DNA of 64,000 nucleotides from Psychrobacter arcticus 273-4 (GCF_000012305.1 NC_007204.1:62001-126000), one strand, 5' to 3'. Counted from the first letter of the stretch, positions 39,502 to 49,855 are shown. Notes: generated by a model from the sequence alone, not told the origin. Numbers and translations are program-made.

Positions 39502-41007
39502 TTACGCAAATACTTCTAAGCGGGTACGTCCACGGCTGATGGCTTGCTTCACTTGATTGGGCGCAGTACCACCCAAGTGGTCACGAGCGGCAAGTGAACC
39601 TTCTAAAGTCAAAAAGTCAAAAACATCATCGCCAATCGCATTACTAAATTGCTGTAGTTGTGCTAATGATAAATCGCTCAAATCCACGCCTTCTTTGATG
39701 CCTAACGCAACGGCATTACCAACGACTTCATGAGCATCACGGAATGCAACACCATTGCGCACCAGATAATCGGCTAAATCGGTCGCAGTAGCGTACCCTT
39801 TCATCGTTGCGGCGCGCATGTTTTCTTTATTGGGTGTAATATTCGGTAGCATATCAGCAAACGCCAATAACGAACCGGTCAAGGTATCAACACAATCAAA
39901 TAGCGGTTCTTTATCTTCTTGGTTGTCTTTATTATAAGCAAGTGGCTGACTCTTCATTAGGCTAAGTAACGTCATCAATTGCCCAAATACGCGCGCCGCT
40001 TTACCACGAACTAACTCTGGCACGTCAGGGTTTTTCTTTTGCGGCATGATAGATGAGCCAGTACAAAAGCGGTCAGGGATTTGCACAAAGTTAAATTGCG
40101 CGGACATCCATAAAATAATCTCTTCACTCATGCGTGACATGTGCATCATCAAAATAGACGCTGCCGAGGTGAACTCAATCGCAAAATCACGATCCGATAC
40201 GGCATCAAGCGAGTTTTGGCAAATACCTTCGAACCCTAACAGTTCAGCAGTAATGGTACGGTCAATCGGGAACGTTGTACCAGCAAGTGCGGCACTACCA
40301 AGAGGCATTTGATTGATACGTCGACGTGCATCGACCAAGCGTTCGGTATCACGGTACAGCATTTCAAACCATGCCATGACATGATGACCAAAGCTGACAG
40401 GCTGCGCGGTTTGCAAATGGGTGAAGCCTGGCATGATGGTATCGGTATGCTGCTCAGCCAAATCAAGTAAGCCACTTTGTAAGCGAACCAATAGCGCAAT
40501 GATATTATCGGTCTCTTCACGTAACCAAAGACGAATGTCAGTCGCCACTTGGTCATTACGGCTGCGTCCGGTATGCAGTTTTTTGCCCACTGCGCCGACG
40601 ATATCGGTCAGGCGTGATTCGACGTTCATGTGGACGTCTTCTAGGGCAATCGACCAGTTAAACTCACCGGCTTCGATTTCACGCAGCACTTGTTGTAAGC
40701 CATCAATGATAGTCGCAACGTCATCAGCTTCCAAGATACTGCACTCTTTAAGCATGGTCGCATGAGCGATTGAGCCTTGAATATCATGGCGAGCAAAGCG
40801 TTGGTCAAAGCCAACCGATGCGGTAAAGGCAGCAACAAAGCTGTCAGTCGCTTCACTAAAGCGTCCGCCCCACATCTGCTGACCCTGACTGCTAGGAGGG
40901 ATGTTCTGTGCGGCAGCGTTTGTTATAGAAGCATCTGTGCTAAACTCAGAAGCAGATGAATTGTTATTTGAATCAGGATTACTAAGGTTTGAAGAGTTGG
41001 CGTTCAT
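39502..41007 (-). CDS. argH: Argininosuccinate lyase
   Basis: 501 residues. Last step of arginine synthesis: argininosuccinate to arginine plus fumarate. Family signature [19 protein letters not shown] with catalytic Ser, plus [10 protein letters not shown] at the true core start, [14 protein letters not shown], and [15 protein letters not shown] with the His. There is a 44-residue Ser/Asn-rich N-terminal extension before MWGGRF; Met45 could be the start, but relatives in Moraxellaceae also carry such tails. A partial repeat (copy G) lies about 90 bp upstream. Confidence 0.96.
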   Translation of the reverse strand: MNANSSNLSNPDSNNNSSASEFSTDASITNAAAQNIPPSSQGQQMWGGRFSEATDSFVAAFTASVGFDQRFARHDIQGSIAHATMLKECSILEADDVATIIDGLQQVLREIEAGEFNWSIALEDVHMNVESRLTDIVGAVGKKLHTGRSRNDQVATDIRLWLREETDNIIALLVRLQSGLLDLAEQHTDTIMPGFTHLQTAQPVSFGHHVMAWFEMLYRDTERLVDARRRINQMPLGSAALAGTTFPIDRTITAELLGFEGICQNSLDAVSDRDFAIEFTSAASILMMHMSRMSEEIILWMSAQFNFVQIPDRFCTGSSIMPQKKNPDVPELVRGKAARVFGQLMTLLSLMKSQPLAYNKDNQEDKEPLFDCVDTLTGSLLAFADMLPNITPNKENMRAATMKGYATATDLADYLVRNGVAFRDAHEVVGNAVALGIKEGVDLSDLSLAQLQQFSNAIGDDVFDFLTLEGSLAARDHLGGTAPNQVKQAISRGRTRLEVFA

Positions 41008-41097
41008 ATCGGTCTAAGACAAGTCAAGAGAATAAGAACTCAAGTATAGCAAATGATGAGGTTGCCTTACTAGCGGAGCGCTTAGAGTTTTTTATAC

Positions 41098-41168
41098 CCT
41101 ACGCAGACAGAGGCTGCAAAAAATTTACACCAGCAATACGGTAGCGACTTTAAAGTATTTCAACTATA
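41098..41168 (+). repeat. Half copy of the MITE-like repeat (copy G)
   Basis: 71 bp from CCTACGCAGACAGAGGCTGC to CAACTATA. The break point is at the central loop, so exactly the right half remains; the sequence to its left is unrelated. It lies between argH and hemC. Confidence 0.9.
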
Positions 41169-41384
41169 CCGGGACTACGCGAAAAGATTCAAAACATCTA
41201 AGCATTGCCTGCTTTCTTTCCTAAAATAATCTCTCCATATCATCAAACCCTTATTTATGCTTAAATAGGGGTATTTTTTTTGCATTATTATTGTTATAAA
41301 CCATTTTTATGCCGCATCTTGGGCGACAAACTCGCATTATTTTCGAGCAATGAAAATTTAGTATTAAAATTATTGAGGCCTTTT

Positions 41385-42422
41385 ATGAGCACCATGCAGC
41401 AACCTGCTTTGACTACCTTAAATATTGCCACGCGCCAGAGCCCATTGGCATTATGGCAAGCTGAGCATATTCGTGATCGGCTACTAGTGTTGTATCCTGA
41501 GATGACGATTAACCTGCTAAAAATCGTCACTAAGGGTGACAAAATTTTGGATACGCCACTGGCAAAAATTGGCGGTAAAGGTTTGTTCGTCAAAGAGCTT
41601 GAGCAGGCATTGTATGACAAGCAGGCAGATATTGCGGTGCACTCTCTAAAAGATGTGCCCATGGATTTACCAGAAGGCTTGACGTTAGGTGTTTATTGCA
41701 AGCGTGCCTCGCCAACCGACGCTTTTGTTTCCAACACTTATCATAGTATCGATGAATTGCCACAAGGTGCGGTAGTCGGTACAGCAAGTTTGCGTCGTCA
41801 GTGTCAAATCAAAGCTTATCGTGCAGATTTGCAAATTAAAACCCTGCGCGGCAATGTCGGTACGCGTTTAAGCAAGTTAGATGCTGGCGAGTATGATGCT
41901 ATTATTTTGGCGACTAGTGGTCTACAGCGTCTTGAGCTTAATGCACGTATTCGCAGCGAATTGGATATCGATATATGTTTGCCAGCGGTTGGGCAAGGTG
42001 CGTTAGCGATTGAATGCCGCGCAGATGATGACGAAGTATTAAAGTTATTGGCACCTCTTAATGATGACAAAGCCCGTATTCGCCTGATTGCTGAGCGCGC
42101 ATTAAATCGACATCTGCAAGGTGGTTGCCAAGTACCTATCGCCGCTTATGCTGTACTGCAAAAGGCAGACGCATTGGCTGCTGATAATGACGACAATGGC
42201 AGTGTTAGCAACAATAATGACGCAGGCGATACCTTGTGGTTGCGTGGTCGCGTTGGTCAAGAAGATGGTAGCGAGCTGCTTAAAGTTGAAAAGCGTCAAA
42301 CATTAACGGGCAGTCAAGCTGAGCAAGAAGCCCAAGCCAACCAGCTGGGTATCGAAGTTGCTGAGATGCTATTAGAAGCTGGTGCTGGTGCTATTTTGTC
42401 AGCGATCTATCACCCTGAATAA
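41385..42422 (+). CDS. hemC: Porphobilinogen deaminase HemC
   Basis: Joins four porphobilinogens to hydroxymethylbilane in haem synthesis. 345 residues from ATG 41385, with GAGG at 6-7 bases; the open frame begins at 41280 with a TTG and is not conserved. Motifs: [25 protein letters not shown] with the catalytic Asp, [11 protein letters not shown], and [13 protein letters not shown] with the dipyrromethane cofactor Cys. An Asn/Asp-rich loop ([15 protein letters not shown]) near residue 270 is longer than usual. hemD follows after ~115 bp. Confidence 0.97.
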   Translation: MSTMQQPALTTLNIATRQSPLALWQAEHIRDRLLVLYPEMTINLLKIVTKGDKILDTPLAKIGGKGLFVKELEQALYDKQADIAVHSLKDVPMDLPEGLTLGVYCKRASPTDAFVSNTYHSIDELPQGAVVGTASLRRQCQIKAYRADLQIKTLRGNVGTRLSKLDAGEYDAIILATSGLQRLELNARIRSELDIDICLPAVGQGALAIECRADDDEVLKLLAPLNDDKARIRLIAERALNRHLQGGCQVPIAAYAVLQKADALAADNDDNGSVSNNNDAGDTLWLRGRVGQEDGSELLKVEKRQTLTGSQAEQEAQANQLGIEVAEMLLEAGAGAILSAIYHPE

Positions 42423-42538
42423 TAGCCAAACTGGATAACACTGGATATATACCGAATCACCATGATAACTCAATCATAGAGCTATCATGGTTTAGATTGC
42501 TTTATGGTTATGCTAACGCTATCCGCTTTTTTTACGGT

Positions 42539-43522
42539 ATGTTTATGTCTTGCTCATCACCTAAGTCCACGGATTCAAATCAGCCAATTGATACGCCATC
42601 ATTGCTGCCGCAAGTCGTCATCAATACGCGCCCAGTAGAGCGTGCTGCACCGCTGACGCGACATTTACAAGCGGCAGGTATGTCGGTCATTGATATGCCG
42701 ATGTTGACACTGCAACCGCGTTCAACCACTGACAATGATATGATACTGATGCGCCAATGGCTAGCAGGCGAGTATCAAGCACTGGTCATCGTCAGCCCGA
42801 CAGCGGCAGCCTCAGGTTTGGCTATCTGGCAGTTGCTTGAGCGTGAGCGTCAAGCTAATGGCGCGACTGATAAAGCAGTAGAGGGCATAGAAGATAGCTT
42901 GGGGGTTTTAGTCGCGCCAAGCCATCTGATTGCGGTTGGAGAAGCGACTGCTGCGGTGTTAAATGAGGTGAAATTACCCTTTGCTAGCTATCAAGTACTG
43001 CAGCCTGCTATTGCTAATAACGAAGGGATGCTATCGATGCCTGAGATTGACAGCCTGCAGGCGGGGGATAAGCTGCTTGTGTGGCGGGGTCTTGGTGGAA
43101 GACGATTATTGGTCGATACGCTACAGGCGCGCGGAGTTCATATCGATAGTATTGCTTGGTACGAGCGCAAGATACCTGTCGATGCCATGGCGCAGTATCA
43201 GCAATGGCTACAAGATTTCGATAGTCAGAATGCGATAGGTGGCATAACCATATCACAGCAAGCAAAACCCATTGTCATTGTGAGTAGTGGCACAGCATTT
43301 GAGCATTGGCAAAGTATCGTTCAGGCTACCAAAACATTAAATTTAGCAGCAGAAAACCAAGCGATGTCAGTCAATGTGACGCTTGAGCTATCAGACTTTG
43401 CTTATGTAGTATTGGGCGAGCGCTTAGCCAATATGGTTGCTGAGCAGCATTTAAGTTATTGGCGTGTGGAAGACTTGGCGCCAGAAACCATTCTTGCTGC
43501 TATTAATACAACGAGCTTATAA
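42539..43522 (+). CDS. hemD: Uroporphyrinogen-III synthase HemD
   Basis: 327 residues from ATG 42539; ATG 42545 is close and the ribosome site is weak. Closes hydroxymethylbilane into uroporphyrinogen III. The two-domain HemD fold is seen from VVINTRPVERAAPLTRHLQA and LVIVSPTAAASGLAI, then LVWRGLGGRRLLVDTLQARG and IVIVSSGTAFEHW. The sequence of this family is poorly conserved, but place after hemC and before a HemX-like gene settles it. It has insertions (ERERQANGATDKAVEG) that lengthen it beyond the ~246 residues of E. coli. Confidence 0.9.
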   Translation: MFMSCSSPKSTDSNQPIDTPSLLPQVVINTRPVERAAPLTRHLQAAGMSVIDMPMLTLQPRSTTDNDMILMRQWLAGEYQALVIVSPTAAASGLAIWQLLERERQANGATDKAVEGIEDSLGVLVAPSHLIAVGEATAAVLNEVKLPFASYQVLQPAIANNEGMLSMPEIDSLQAGDKLLVWRGLGGRRLLVDTLQARGVHIDSIAWYERKIPVDAMAQYQQWLQDFDSQNAIGGITISQQAKPIVIVSSGTAFEHWQSIVQATKTLNLAAENQAMSVNVTLELSDFAYVVLGERLANMVAEQHLSYWRVEDLAPETILAAINTTSL

Positions 43523-43652
43523 TATTTAAAATATAGCTAGTTTAAGATAAAAGAGAGACGTTTAGAGTAATATGCTACTGCTATAAAACTTATTTACTCT
43601 ATGTGCTCAGCTGATTACGCTTAACCTTATCAATCATGAACGGTGTGGCCTT

Positions 43653-44612
43653 ATGCCAATGAACTCTGAATCGTTATCGAATGACCCTTCTGCTCTTCAG
43701 CAGCGCCGGCAAGCAAATATGTTCTTGTTACGCTTGCAATGGGTAGTTATTTTATTGTTGATAGGCGTCTTACTGTGGCTATATATCAGTCAGCAGCGCT
43801 TTGCACATACAGTCAATGAGCGTTTGCAAAGTAATGAGCAAGTTGTCAGCCGTTTAAATGAGATGGACGACCGCTTATTTGTGATGAATCAACAAACGCT
43901 GCCAGCGACTAGTGCAGCTGTCAGTAGCCAAGCTCAAAACCAGCTAGATTTATTGCGTATTCAGATACAAGCTGCTGATAGATTGTTGGCAGACAGCAAT
44001 AACAGTGCGGCGATTGATTTATTGCAAGGTCTGCATTGGCAGCTCTCACAAAAAAGTAATGAGATTGCGCCTGCACTAACGGTCGTCATTAAGCAAAGTT
44101 TGGTCAAAGATATTCAGCGCTTGCAGGCGAGAAGCGCTCAGCCAAGCCCTTGGCAGCTGCAAAATCTTGCGATTCAAAATATCCAAGACTTTTTATATCG
44201 CCATGAGCGTGCTGCTAATACTAATGCTGATTTCAAAAGTGCAGCCCAGAAAAACACAGCGCCGAGTCAATCTGCTGACAATAGCCGTTTAACGCGTCGG
44301 CAACTGACGATTCATGAAGCCATTATGACCTTAAATTTAGCCAGTCAAGCCAGCAATATGCATGATCGTGATCAGTTAGTCATGTATTTAAATCAAGCCC
44401 GCAAGCAGCTGCAAACGCTGATGCCTCCTAAGCAAGCAGAATCGCAGGCTTCTATCGATAGTAGAAAACAGTCCGACAAAAATGACTTACAGACCAAATC
44501 CTCTCCTAAAAATATGACAGAAGTGATAGAAGGTTTGGATCGATTGATTGCCACTGCACCAAAAACATCACCATTGTTGACCTCGCAGATGTTAAATAAG
44601 CCGCAACGTTAA
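43653..44612 (+). CDS. hemX: HemX-like membrane-anchored coiled-coil protein
   Basis: 319 residues. One membrane helix near residues 29-46 (WVVILLLIGVLLWLYIS) is followed by a long Gln/Leu-rich helical region. The pattern with LLRIQIQAADRLLADSNNSAAIDLLQGL matches the C-terminal part of HemX from E. coli, encoded after hemD. HemX has no proven methyltransferase activity; its role is unknown. It is likely in one operon with hemC and hemD (131 bp after hemD). Start MPMNSES; the second Met is possible. Confidence 0.75.
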   Translation: MPMNSESLSNDPSALQQRRQANMFLLRLQWVVILLLIGVLLWLYISQQRFAHTVNERLQSNEQVVSRLNEMDDRLFVMNQQTLPATSAAVSSQAQNQLDLLRIQIQAADRLLADSNNSAAIDLLQGLHWQLSQKSNEIAPALTVVIKQSLVKDIQRLQARSAQPSPWQLQNLAIQNIQDFLYRHERAANTNADFKSAAQKNTAPSQSADNSRLTRRQLTIHEAIMTLNLASQASNMHDRDQLVMYLNQARKQLQTLMPPKQAESQASIDSRKQSDKNDLQTKSSPKNMTEVIEGLDRLIATAPKTSPLLTSQMLNKPQR

Positions 44613-44670
44613 TGGTTTGCTGATTTACACTATTGTTTTAAAGCATTATAAAAATAAGAGGCAGGCAGTT

Positions 44671-45156
44671 ATGGAACTTTTTAATCAAACATCTATAGTT
44701 AATACTTTGGACAATCATCGTCCTGACGCGCTATCGCATTATCCAATTATTCATCAGCAGCCGATTCATTGGGGTGAAATGGATGCCTTTAATCACCTAA
44801 ATAATGTGGTGTACTACCGTTACGCTGAGTCAGCCCGTATTGGCTACTTGCAAGCGCTTGGCATGTTTGATGGCAATATGGTGACGGTATTAGCACAATC
44901 CAGCTGCCAGTATTTACGCCCAGTGACTTATCCGGATACCTTGTTATTAGGCGTGCGTTGCCAGCGCTTAGGCACGACCAGCATTGCGATAGAGTACAGC
45001 TATTATAGTACAGCACAAGCTGCCATCGTTGCGACCGCGGATGCAGTTATAGTGCGCTTAGATAGCAATGGTCAAGATAAAATGCCATGGACTGATGAAG
45101 AGCGTGAACGGCTGCTAGCACTAGAGGCAACATTTGGCCATATCCCAAAAGTCTAA
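44671..45156 (+). CDS. Acyl-CoA thioesterase, hot-dog fold (4HBT/YbgC-like)
   Basis: 161 residues from ATG 44671, with an AGAGG/GGCAGG stretch upstream; a frame from 44617 has no support. The 4-hydroxybenzoyl-CoA thioesterase motif HWGEMDAFNHLNNVVYYRYAE contains the catalytic Asp. SCQYLRPVTYPDTLLLGVRC follows in the central strand. The family hydrolyses acyl-CoA esters and the substrate cannot be read from sequence. It starts 58 bp after hemX and may be the last gene of the hem unit. A terminator follows at 45193-45230. Confidence 0.88.
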   Translation: MELFNQTSIVNTLDNHRPDALSHYPIIHQQPIHWGEMDAFNHLNNVVYYRYAESARIGYLQALGMFDGNMVTVLAQSSCQYLRPVTYPDTLLLGVRCQRLGTTSIAIEYSYYSTAQAAIVATADAVIVRLDSNGQDKMPWTDEERERLLALEATFGHIPKV

Positions 45157-45192
45157 GTATGGTGTTTTGTCATTAAGCTTTGAACAAATAAG

Positions 45193-45230
45193 AAAAAGGG
45201 CGTACCAACCTCGGTTGATGCGCCCTTTTT
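45193..45230. terminator. Bidirectional terminator between the thioesterase and ribB genes
   Basis: AAAAAGGGCG pairs with CGCCCTTTTT and an inner CCAAC/GGTTG stem encloses CTC. A-run and T-run flank it, so it can stop both strands. A transcript of ribB would have to cross repeat copy H to reach it. Confidence 0.85.
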
Positions 45231-45260
45231 ATGGATCATAAACTTTCATTTTTAATGAAG

Positions 45261-45398
45261 TATGGTTGAAATACTTTAAAGTCGCTACCGTATTGCTGGT
45301 GTAAATTTTTTGCAGCCTCTGTCTGCGTAGGCACAGCAAGCAAGAAAAATTTGCACCAGTAGTACCTGTTGTATCGATATTACTTTTCACCGACTATA
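45261..45398 (-). repeat. MITE-like 138-bp palindromic repeat, copy H
   Basis: Full copy, minus orientation, with one end changed to TATGGTTG. It ends two bases before the ribB stop codon (45401-45403, minus strand). Confidence 0.93.
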
Positions 45399-45400
45399 TA

Positions 45401-46513
45401 TTAATCTTGTTTTGGTGCATGAACACAATCAACTACATTTAGATCAAAACCTGATAAGGCATGGAATTTCATCGGTGATGACAACAGACGCATATCACGT
45501 ACCCCTAGATGGCGTAGTATCTGCGCGCCAACACCAATGCTGCGATAAGGTTGCTGGGTGATGGTAGACATAGCTTCATTCAATGACGCTTTATCCAAAG
45601 CATCACCCAGGTCAGTCGGCTCATGATTACCAATCCAAACCAAAACACCGCGCTCTGATGTGCTAATCTCTTCCAATGCTGAGCGCACGCTCCAGCCGCT
45701 ACGCCCAGTGGTATCATTCTTGGCGGCAAACAAGTCACGTAACGGATGAAAACCATGAACGCGAACGGTGCTAACACCTTGGCTCACATCGCCTTTAACC
45801 AAAGCTAAATGAGTCTCGTCAGCACCAAACTCACGGAAACGATGTAAGGTAAAGGTACCGTACTCTGTCTCAAAGGGATGCGCTGCAATTTCTTCAACAG
45901 TCTGTTCGTTGGCAATACGGTAATTAATCAAATCAGCAATCGTACCGATTTTTAGGTCATGTTCCTTTGCAAACACTTCAAGGTCATCGCGGCGTGCCAT
46001 GGTGCCATCCGCATTAATAATTTCAACAATAACCGCTGCTGGCTCAAGTCCCGCAAGACGTGCCAAATCGCAACCCGCTTCGGTATGTCCGGCGCGATGT
46101 AAGACGCCGCCATTTTGTGCCATGATTGGGAAAATATGCCCAGGTTGCACGATGTCTTCTGGCTTTGCGGAAGAGGAGACGGCTGCTTGAATGGTACGAG
46201 CACGGTCAGCGGCTGAAATACCAGTCGTCACCCCTTCAGCCGCTTCAATAGAAACGGTAAAGTTGGTGCTAAATTTTGCTTCATTACGATCAGACATGAG
46301 TGGCAGTGCCAATTGCTGACAACGTGCTTGTGATAAGGTCAAACACACTAATCCGCGCGCATGGGTAATCATAAAGTTGATATCATCAGGGCGAACATGG
46401 GTCGCTGCCATGATAATATCGCCTTCGTTTTCGCGGTCTTCATCATCCATCAAGATGACCATTTTACCTGCACGAATGTCTTCGATAATCTCAGGAATCG
46501 TATTTAAACTCAT
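45401..46513 (-). CDS. ribB: 3,4-dihydroxy-2-butanone-4-phosphate synthase with degenerate GTP cyclohydrolase II-like C-domain
   Basis: 370 residues from ATG 46513. The N-terminal half (~1-200) is a complete DHBP synthase: LMDDEDRENEGDIIMAATH with metal and substrate acids, HARGLVCL, and HTEAGCDLARLAGL. The C-terminal half resembles RibA (FETEYGTFTLHRF, LALVKGDVS), but where RibA has HSECLTGD...RCDCG it reads RVHGFHPLRDLFAAKN. The zinc Cys residues are missing, so GTP cyclohydrolase activity is not expected. I saw no FMN riboswitch within 250 bp upstream. Confidence 0.93.
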   Translation of the reverse strand: MSLNTIPEIIEDIRAGKMVILMDDEDRENEGDIIMAATHVRPDDINFMITHARGLVCLTLSQARCQQLALPLMSDRNEAKFSTNFTVSIEAAEGVTTGISAADRARTIQAAVSSSAKPEDIVQPGHIFPIMAQNGGVLHRAGHTEAGCDLARLAGLEPAAVIVEIINADGTMARRDDLEVFAKEHDLKIGTIADLINYRIANEQTVEEIAAHPFETEYGTFTLHRFREFGADETHLALVKGDVSQGVSTVRVHGFHPLRDLFAAKNDTTGRSGWSVRSALEEISTSERGVLVWIGNHEPTDLGDALDKASLNEAMSTITQQPYRSIGVGAQILRHLGVRDMRLLSSPMKFHALSGFDLNVVDCVHAPKQD

Positions 46514-46707
46514 AGGATGTCTCAATATTTTATTATATAGATAGGTGTTAATTTGGGATATAAAGCGTTATCTAATTATTGCTTATATATCATTATGAGG
46601 ACATTTTAACGCTTTTCATCCCACTATGCTTCCTCATCTCGAAACTATATAGAGCAGTTTGTCCAAAATCGTGATTGGTATCATTAATAGTAATGACAAT
46701 TGACATA

Positions 46708-46760
46708 TCACCGCACATAATCACCGCACATAATCAGCCATATTGTGAGCCATATTGTGA
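46708..46760. repeat. Two adjacent short tandem duplications at the rarA 3' end
   Basis: A 13-bp unit TCACCGCACATAA occurs twice (46708-46733). A 12-bp unit GCCATATTGTGA follows, also twice (46737-46760). They end 4 bp beyond the rarA stop codon. Confidence 0.85.
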
Positions 46761-46764
46761 GCCA

Positions 46765-48054
46765 TTAGTCATTGCTGGCGGCTTGGCTTTTTAACCAATC
46801 AACAAACTGCTTACTATGCTGTTCACGTTGATTGTCCGCAAATTCATAAAAGCGCGTGCCTATCAACTTATCTGGTAAATAGTTTTGCGCATAATAATGG
46901 TTAGGATAGTTATGCGGATAGACATAATCTTGTCCATAGCCTTGCTGACGCATCAACTTAGTCACGCCATTACGCAAATGTAGCGGCACAGGTGAGGCAT
47001 CCTTTTCTGCTAAGCTCATTGCGGCATTGATAGCGTTGTATGTACTGTTGCTTTTTGCGCTGGTTGCCAGATATACCACTACTTGCCCCAAGATAATACG
47101 TGCTTCTGGCATGCCGATAGATTGTACACTACGTAGGGCAGCATCAGCGAGGAGTAAGGCATTGGGGTTGGCATTACCGATATCTTCACTGGCCAAAATC
47201 ACCAAGCGCCGCGCGATAAAATCAGCTGGCTCTCCGCCAACGAGCATTCGTGCCATCCAATATAGCGCAGCATCGGGGTCTGAGCCACGCACAGACTTTA
47301 TCATGGCGGAGACAATATCATAATGCTGCTCACCATCTTTATCATAGCGTACGAGTGCTGTCTGAGCGACCCGAGCGACCAATGCATCGTCGATGATGAT
47401 CGGTGATTGCTTAGTGTCAGCTGTTTGAATCGCTAGCTCCAATAAATTGAGAGACTTTCTAGCATCTCCATGCGCCAATTGGCTGATGGTTTGCTGTGCT
47501 TGTAGGTCGATGGACAGTTGCTTAAGAACATTGTCTTCCAAAAGCGCACGCTGTAATACCGCGCTGATTTGCTCAGGCGTCAATGGTTCTAAGCGATAGA
47601 CTTGGCAACGTGATAACAGCGCATTATTGACACTAAAAGAAGGGTTTTCAGTGGTCGCGCCAATCAAGGTAATATCGCCAGACTCAACTGCACCGAGTAA
47701 GGCATCTTGCTGCGCTTTATTAAAACGATGTATCTCATCAATAAATACTACAGGCGACTCAAAGCTTAGCGAATCCTTACTATCTAATACCTCGCGTAAC
47801 TGTTTAACCCCAGTATTTAGCGCGGACAACGCATGAAACGGTCTGCCAACGGCATCGGCAAGCAACATGGCAATGGTTGTTTTTCCAATACCTGCTTCCC
47901 CATGCAAAATGATAGAGGGCAGGTGTCCTTGTTCCACCAAGCGCCGTAATGGAGCACCGACTGCCAACAAATGCTCTTGGCCAATGATGGTATCAAGCGT
48001 GGTCGGACGCATACGTTGGGCTAAGGGCGTATCAGCATGAAAATTAGGCGGCAT
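46765..48054 (-). CDS. rarA: Replication-associated recombination protein A (RarA/MgsA)
   Basis: AAA+ clamp-loader-like ATPase at stalled forks, binding SSB and single-strand/double-strand junctions. 429 residues. Starts with [20 protein letters not shown], Walker [13 protein letters not shown], Walker [20 protein letters not shown] and sensor 1 [19 protein letters not shown]. The C-terminal half includes [19 protein letters not shown] and the terminal IGTRFYEF, both typical. Downstream of ribB's start on the same strand after about 250 bp, so likely independent. Confidence 0.96.
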   Translation of the reverse strand: MPPNFHADTPLAQRMRPTTLDTIIGQEHLLAVGAPLRRLVEQGHLPSIILHGEAGIGKTTIAMLLADAVGRPFHALSALNTGVKQLREVLDSKDSLSFESPVVFIDEIHRFNKAQQDALLGAVESGDITLIGATTENPSFSVNNALLSRCQVYRLEPLTPEQISAVLQRALLEDNVLKQLSIDLQAQQTISQLAHGDARKSLNLLELAIQTADTKQSPIIIDDALVARVAQTALVRYDKDGEQHYDIVSAMIKSVRGSDPDAALYWMARMLVGGEPADFIARRLVILASEDIGNANPNALLLADAALRSVQSIGMPEARIILGQVVVYLATSAKSNSTYNAINAAMSLAEKDASPVPLHLRNGVTKLMRQQGYGQDYVYPHNYPNHYYAQNYLPDKLIGTRFYEFADNQREQHSKQFVDWLKSQAASND

Positions 48055-48386
48055 AAAATTCTCTATATATTCGTTATTTAAGGCTTTTTATTGTAAAATT
48101 AAACAGTTGTCCATAAGCTATAACATTGAATTGCTGTTTTCCATATTTGTCTTCATAACGCTGTCTTTATGACGATTAAGCGATTGGTGGTTGTAAATAA
48201 GGTGATAAGTAATACTTTTATGAATAACTGTTATAAAGGATAGGCTAACGCAGATTCACGTTAATAAAAGTCAGCTAAATGTACAGCTTATGTCTTTAAC
48301 GCTTTATTTATATCTATATTATCGCTATTAAGGTATTAACTGATTCTATAAGCATGATAGATCACATATAAAGGATGATAATAGTC
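48055..48386. other. Intergenic region rarA-48387
   Basis: About 330 bp, AT-rich, divergent promoters expected. I see no gene, repeat or structured RNA. Confidence 0.4.
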
Positions 48387-48878
48387 ATGTTGCAGTCGAT
48401 CTTTAAACGTCTATTTAATCATCATTCGGTACCTACTAAGGCGACTAAACGGCAGGCGCGCAAGCTTACTACCGGTGAGATAAAGCTGGCGTATTCAGTC
48501 TTTGGCGATAGCCTCAAACTTGATGACATTGAGCTGAAGACAGCATGGTGGGTACTCAAGCATTATGCGGTGAGTCCTAATGGTCATCTTTATTTTCATC
48601 CAGTAGATTGGGTTGAAGATTTCAGTCAAGCGGCATTGGGCAAGCAAAGTTGGCTGATACATGAACTGACACATGTATGGCAGCTGCAACAAGGCTTGAA
48701 GGTAGTGCGTGGTGCTATTATCGATCGCCGCTATGACTATGTGTTAGAAGTGGGTAAACCTTTTTTTAAATATGGTATTGAGCAGCAAGCACGCATGGTA
48801 CAAGACTATTTTGTCCGTCGTCAGCGCGGAGAAGATTGTCAGGATCTCGCAAGCTGTATTCCATTCTTAGTCGTTTAA
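48387..48878 (+). CDS. Small HExxH protein, putative metallopeptidase-like, unknown function
   Basis: 163 residues from ATG 48387, about 11 bases after AAGGA; ATG 48375 overlaps that site. The central WLIHELTHVWQLQQGL is an HExxH zinc signature (His-Glu-Leu-Thr-His). It is preceded by a domain containing FGDSLKLDDIELK and HLYFHPVDWVEDFS. The C-terminal part has EQQARMVQDYFVRRQRG, which could supply the third ligand Glu (the Glu in IEQQ). I have seen similar proteins annotated as Vgr-related, with no known function. No signal peptide, so it is probably cytosolic. It could also be inactive. Confidence 0.7.
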   Translation: MLQSIFKRLFNHHSVPTKATKRQARKLTTGEIKLAYSVFGDSLKLDDIELKTAWWVLKHYAVSPNGHLYFHPVDWVEDFSQAALGKQSWLIHELTHVWQLQQGLKVVRGAIIDRRYDYVLEVGKPFFKYGIEQQARMVQDYFVRRQRGEDCQDLASCIPFLVV

Positions 48879-48985
48879 TCGATGGATAAGCTTGAGGTTA
48901 GCAGCTCATACCGTGATTGATTCTTAAGTTTAACCTTTATATAGCTATGTGACATTTTTGTTTTTAACACAGGAAATAAATTCAG

Positions 48986-49837
48986 ATGTTTAAATTTTTG
49001 CCAGAAAAGCCTAATAGTGAAGATTGTTGTAACCTTGCCAAGAAGGGCACTGGGCGTTCACGGTATTCGAAGACCTTACTTGCGACGGTATTGACCGGCG
49101 TCTTATTGTTAAGCGGATGTCAGCAGCAAGCAGCAAAAGACAATGTAGCGGATAAGCCACAAACTAGTGAGCAAAAGAGCGAAGAAGACACTCAACCTAT
49201 GGTGCAAAGTGACTCGGCTGCGGCTCGTATAGAGCATTTTCAACCTTTATATGTTACCCAGTTTCAAAGATTACAGGGGCGTCTGCAAGCAGAGTATGAG
49301 TCGCTACAAGCCGCTGATGTCGCAGACAGTGCAAACTCTTTATTGGTCGATGAGCCTACCGATGCTGTTGAAACTAGTAATGATCAGCCAGTTAACAGCA
49401 ATACTGAAGTCGGCAAGCGTGATTTAACAGTGTTAAAGCGTATTAGCTTAGAGCCACGGAAGCCTATTATATTGACCGAAGAGCAGATTATAGAGCGCTA
49501 TGAGCAAGCAATGGAAGTGCTTTATCAGCCGGTAACCACGCCACTGAATGCGCAGGATATAGATACTTTGATTAATATCGCAACCTTAGTGCCACAGCTT
49601 TTTGAAGCTCCAGAAATCGCTGGCAGAGTAAGCGCCAAAAGCCCTGCATTGGCACGTTTGATTATCCAGCATCAAGTCTGGGAGCAGATAGAAGCCCAGC
49701 AAGTACTTGATATGCAGAAAATGAAACAAAACCAACAGCAAGAATTTGAGATGCTAATGGCGAAATTTAATGAAACCATCGAAGGTTATGACGAACAAAT
49801 CGCTAAATATGAGCAAACGTTAAAAGAATTTAAGTAA
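48986..49837 (+). CDS. Predicted lipoprotein with coiled-coil C-terminus, unknown function
   Basis: 283 residues. A 35-residue basic and polar leader, unusually long for a lipoprotein signal, precedes the hydrophobic stretch TLLATVLTGVLLLSGC; the lipobox is LLSGC with Cys near residue 45. After a Ser/Asp/Gln/Glu-rich linker the protein is helical and rich in Gln, Glu and Leu, ending in a coiled coil (QQQEFEMLMAKFNETIEGYD). A start further in, or a signal I cannot delimit, is possible. A terminator follows at 49856. Confidence 0.7.
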   Translation: MFKFLPEKPNSEDCCNLAKKGTGRSRYSKTLLATVLTGVLLLSGCQQQAAKDNVADKPQTSEQKSEEDTQPMVQSDSAAARIEHFQPLYVTQFQRLQGRLQAEYESLQAADVADSANSLLVDEPTDAVETSNDQPVNSNTEVGKRDLTVLKRISLEPRKPIILTEEQIIERYEQAMEVLYQPVTTPLNAQDIDTLINIATLVPQLFEAPEIAGRVSAKSPALARLIIQHQVWEQIEAQQVLDMQKMKQNQQQEFEMLMAKFNETIEGYDEQIAKYEQTLKEFK

Positions 49838-49855
49838 TCTGTTAAATCTAGTCAT

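Noticed and set aside
46514-46764. FMN riboswitch upstream of ribB
   Set aside because: I looked for the conserved RFN blocks on the minus strand and saw none.
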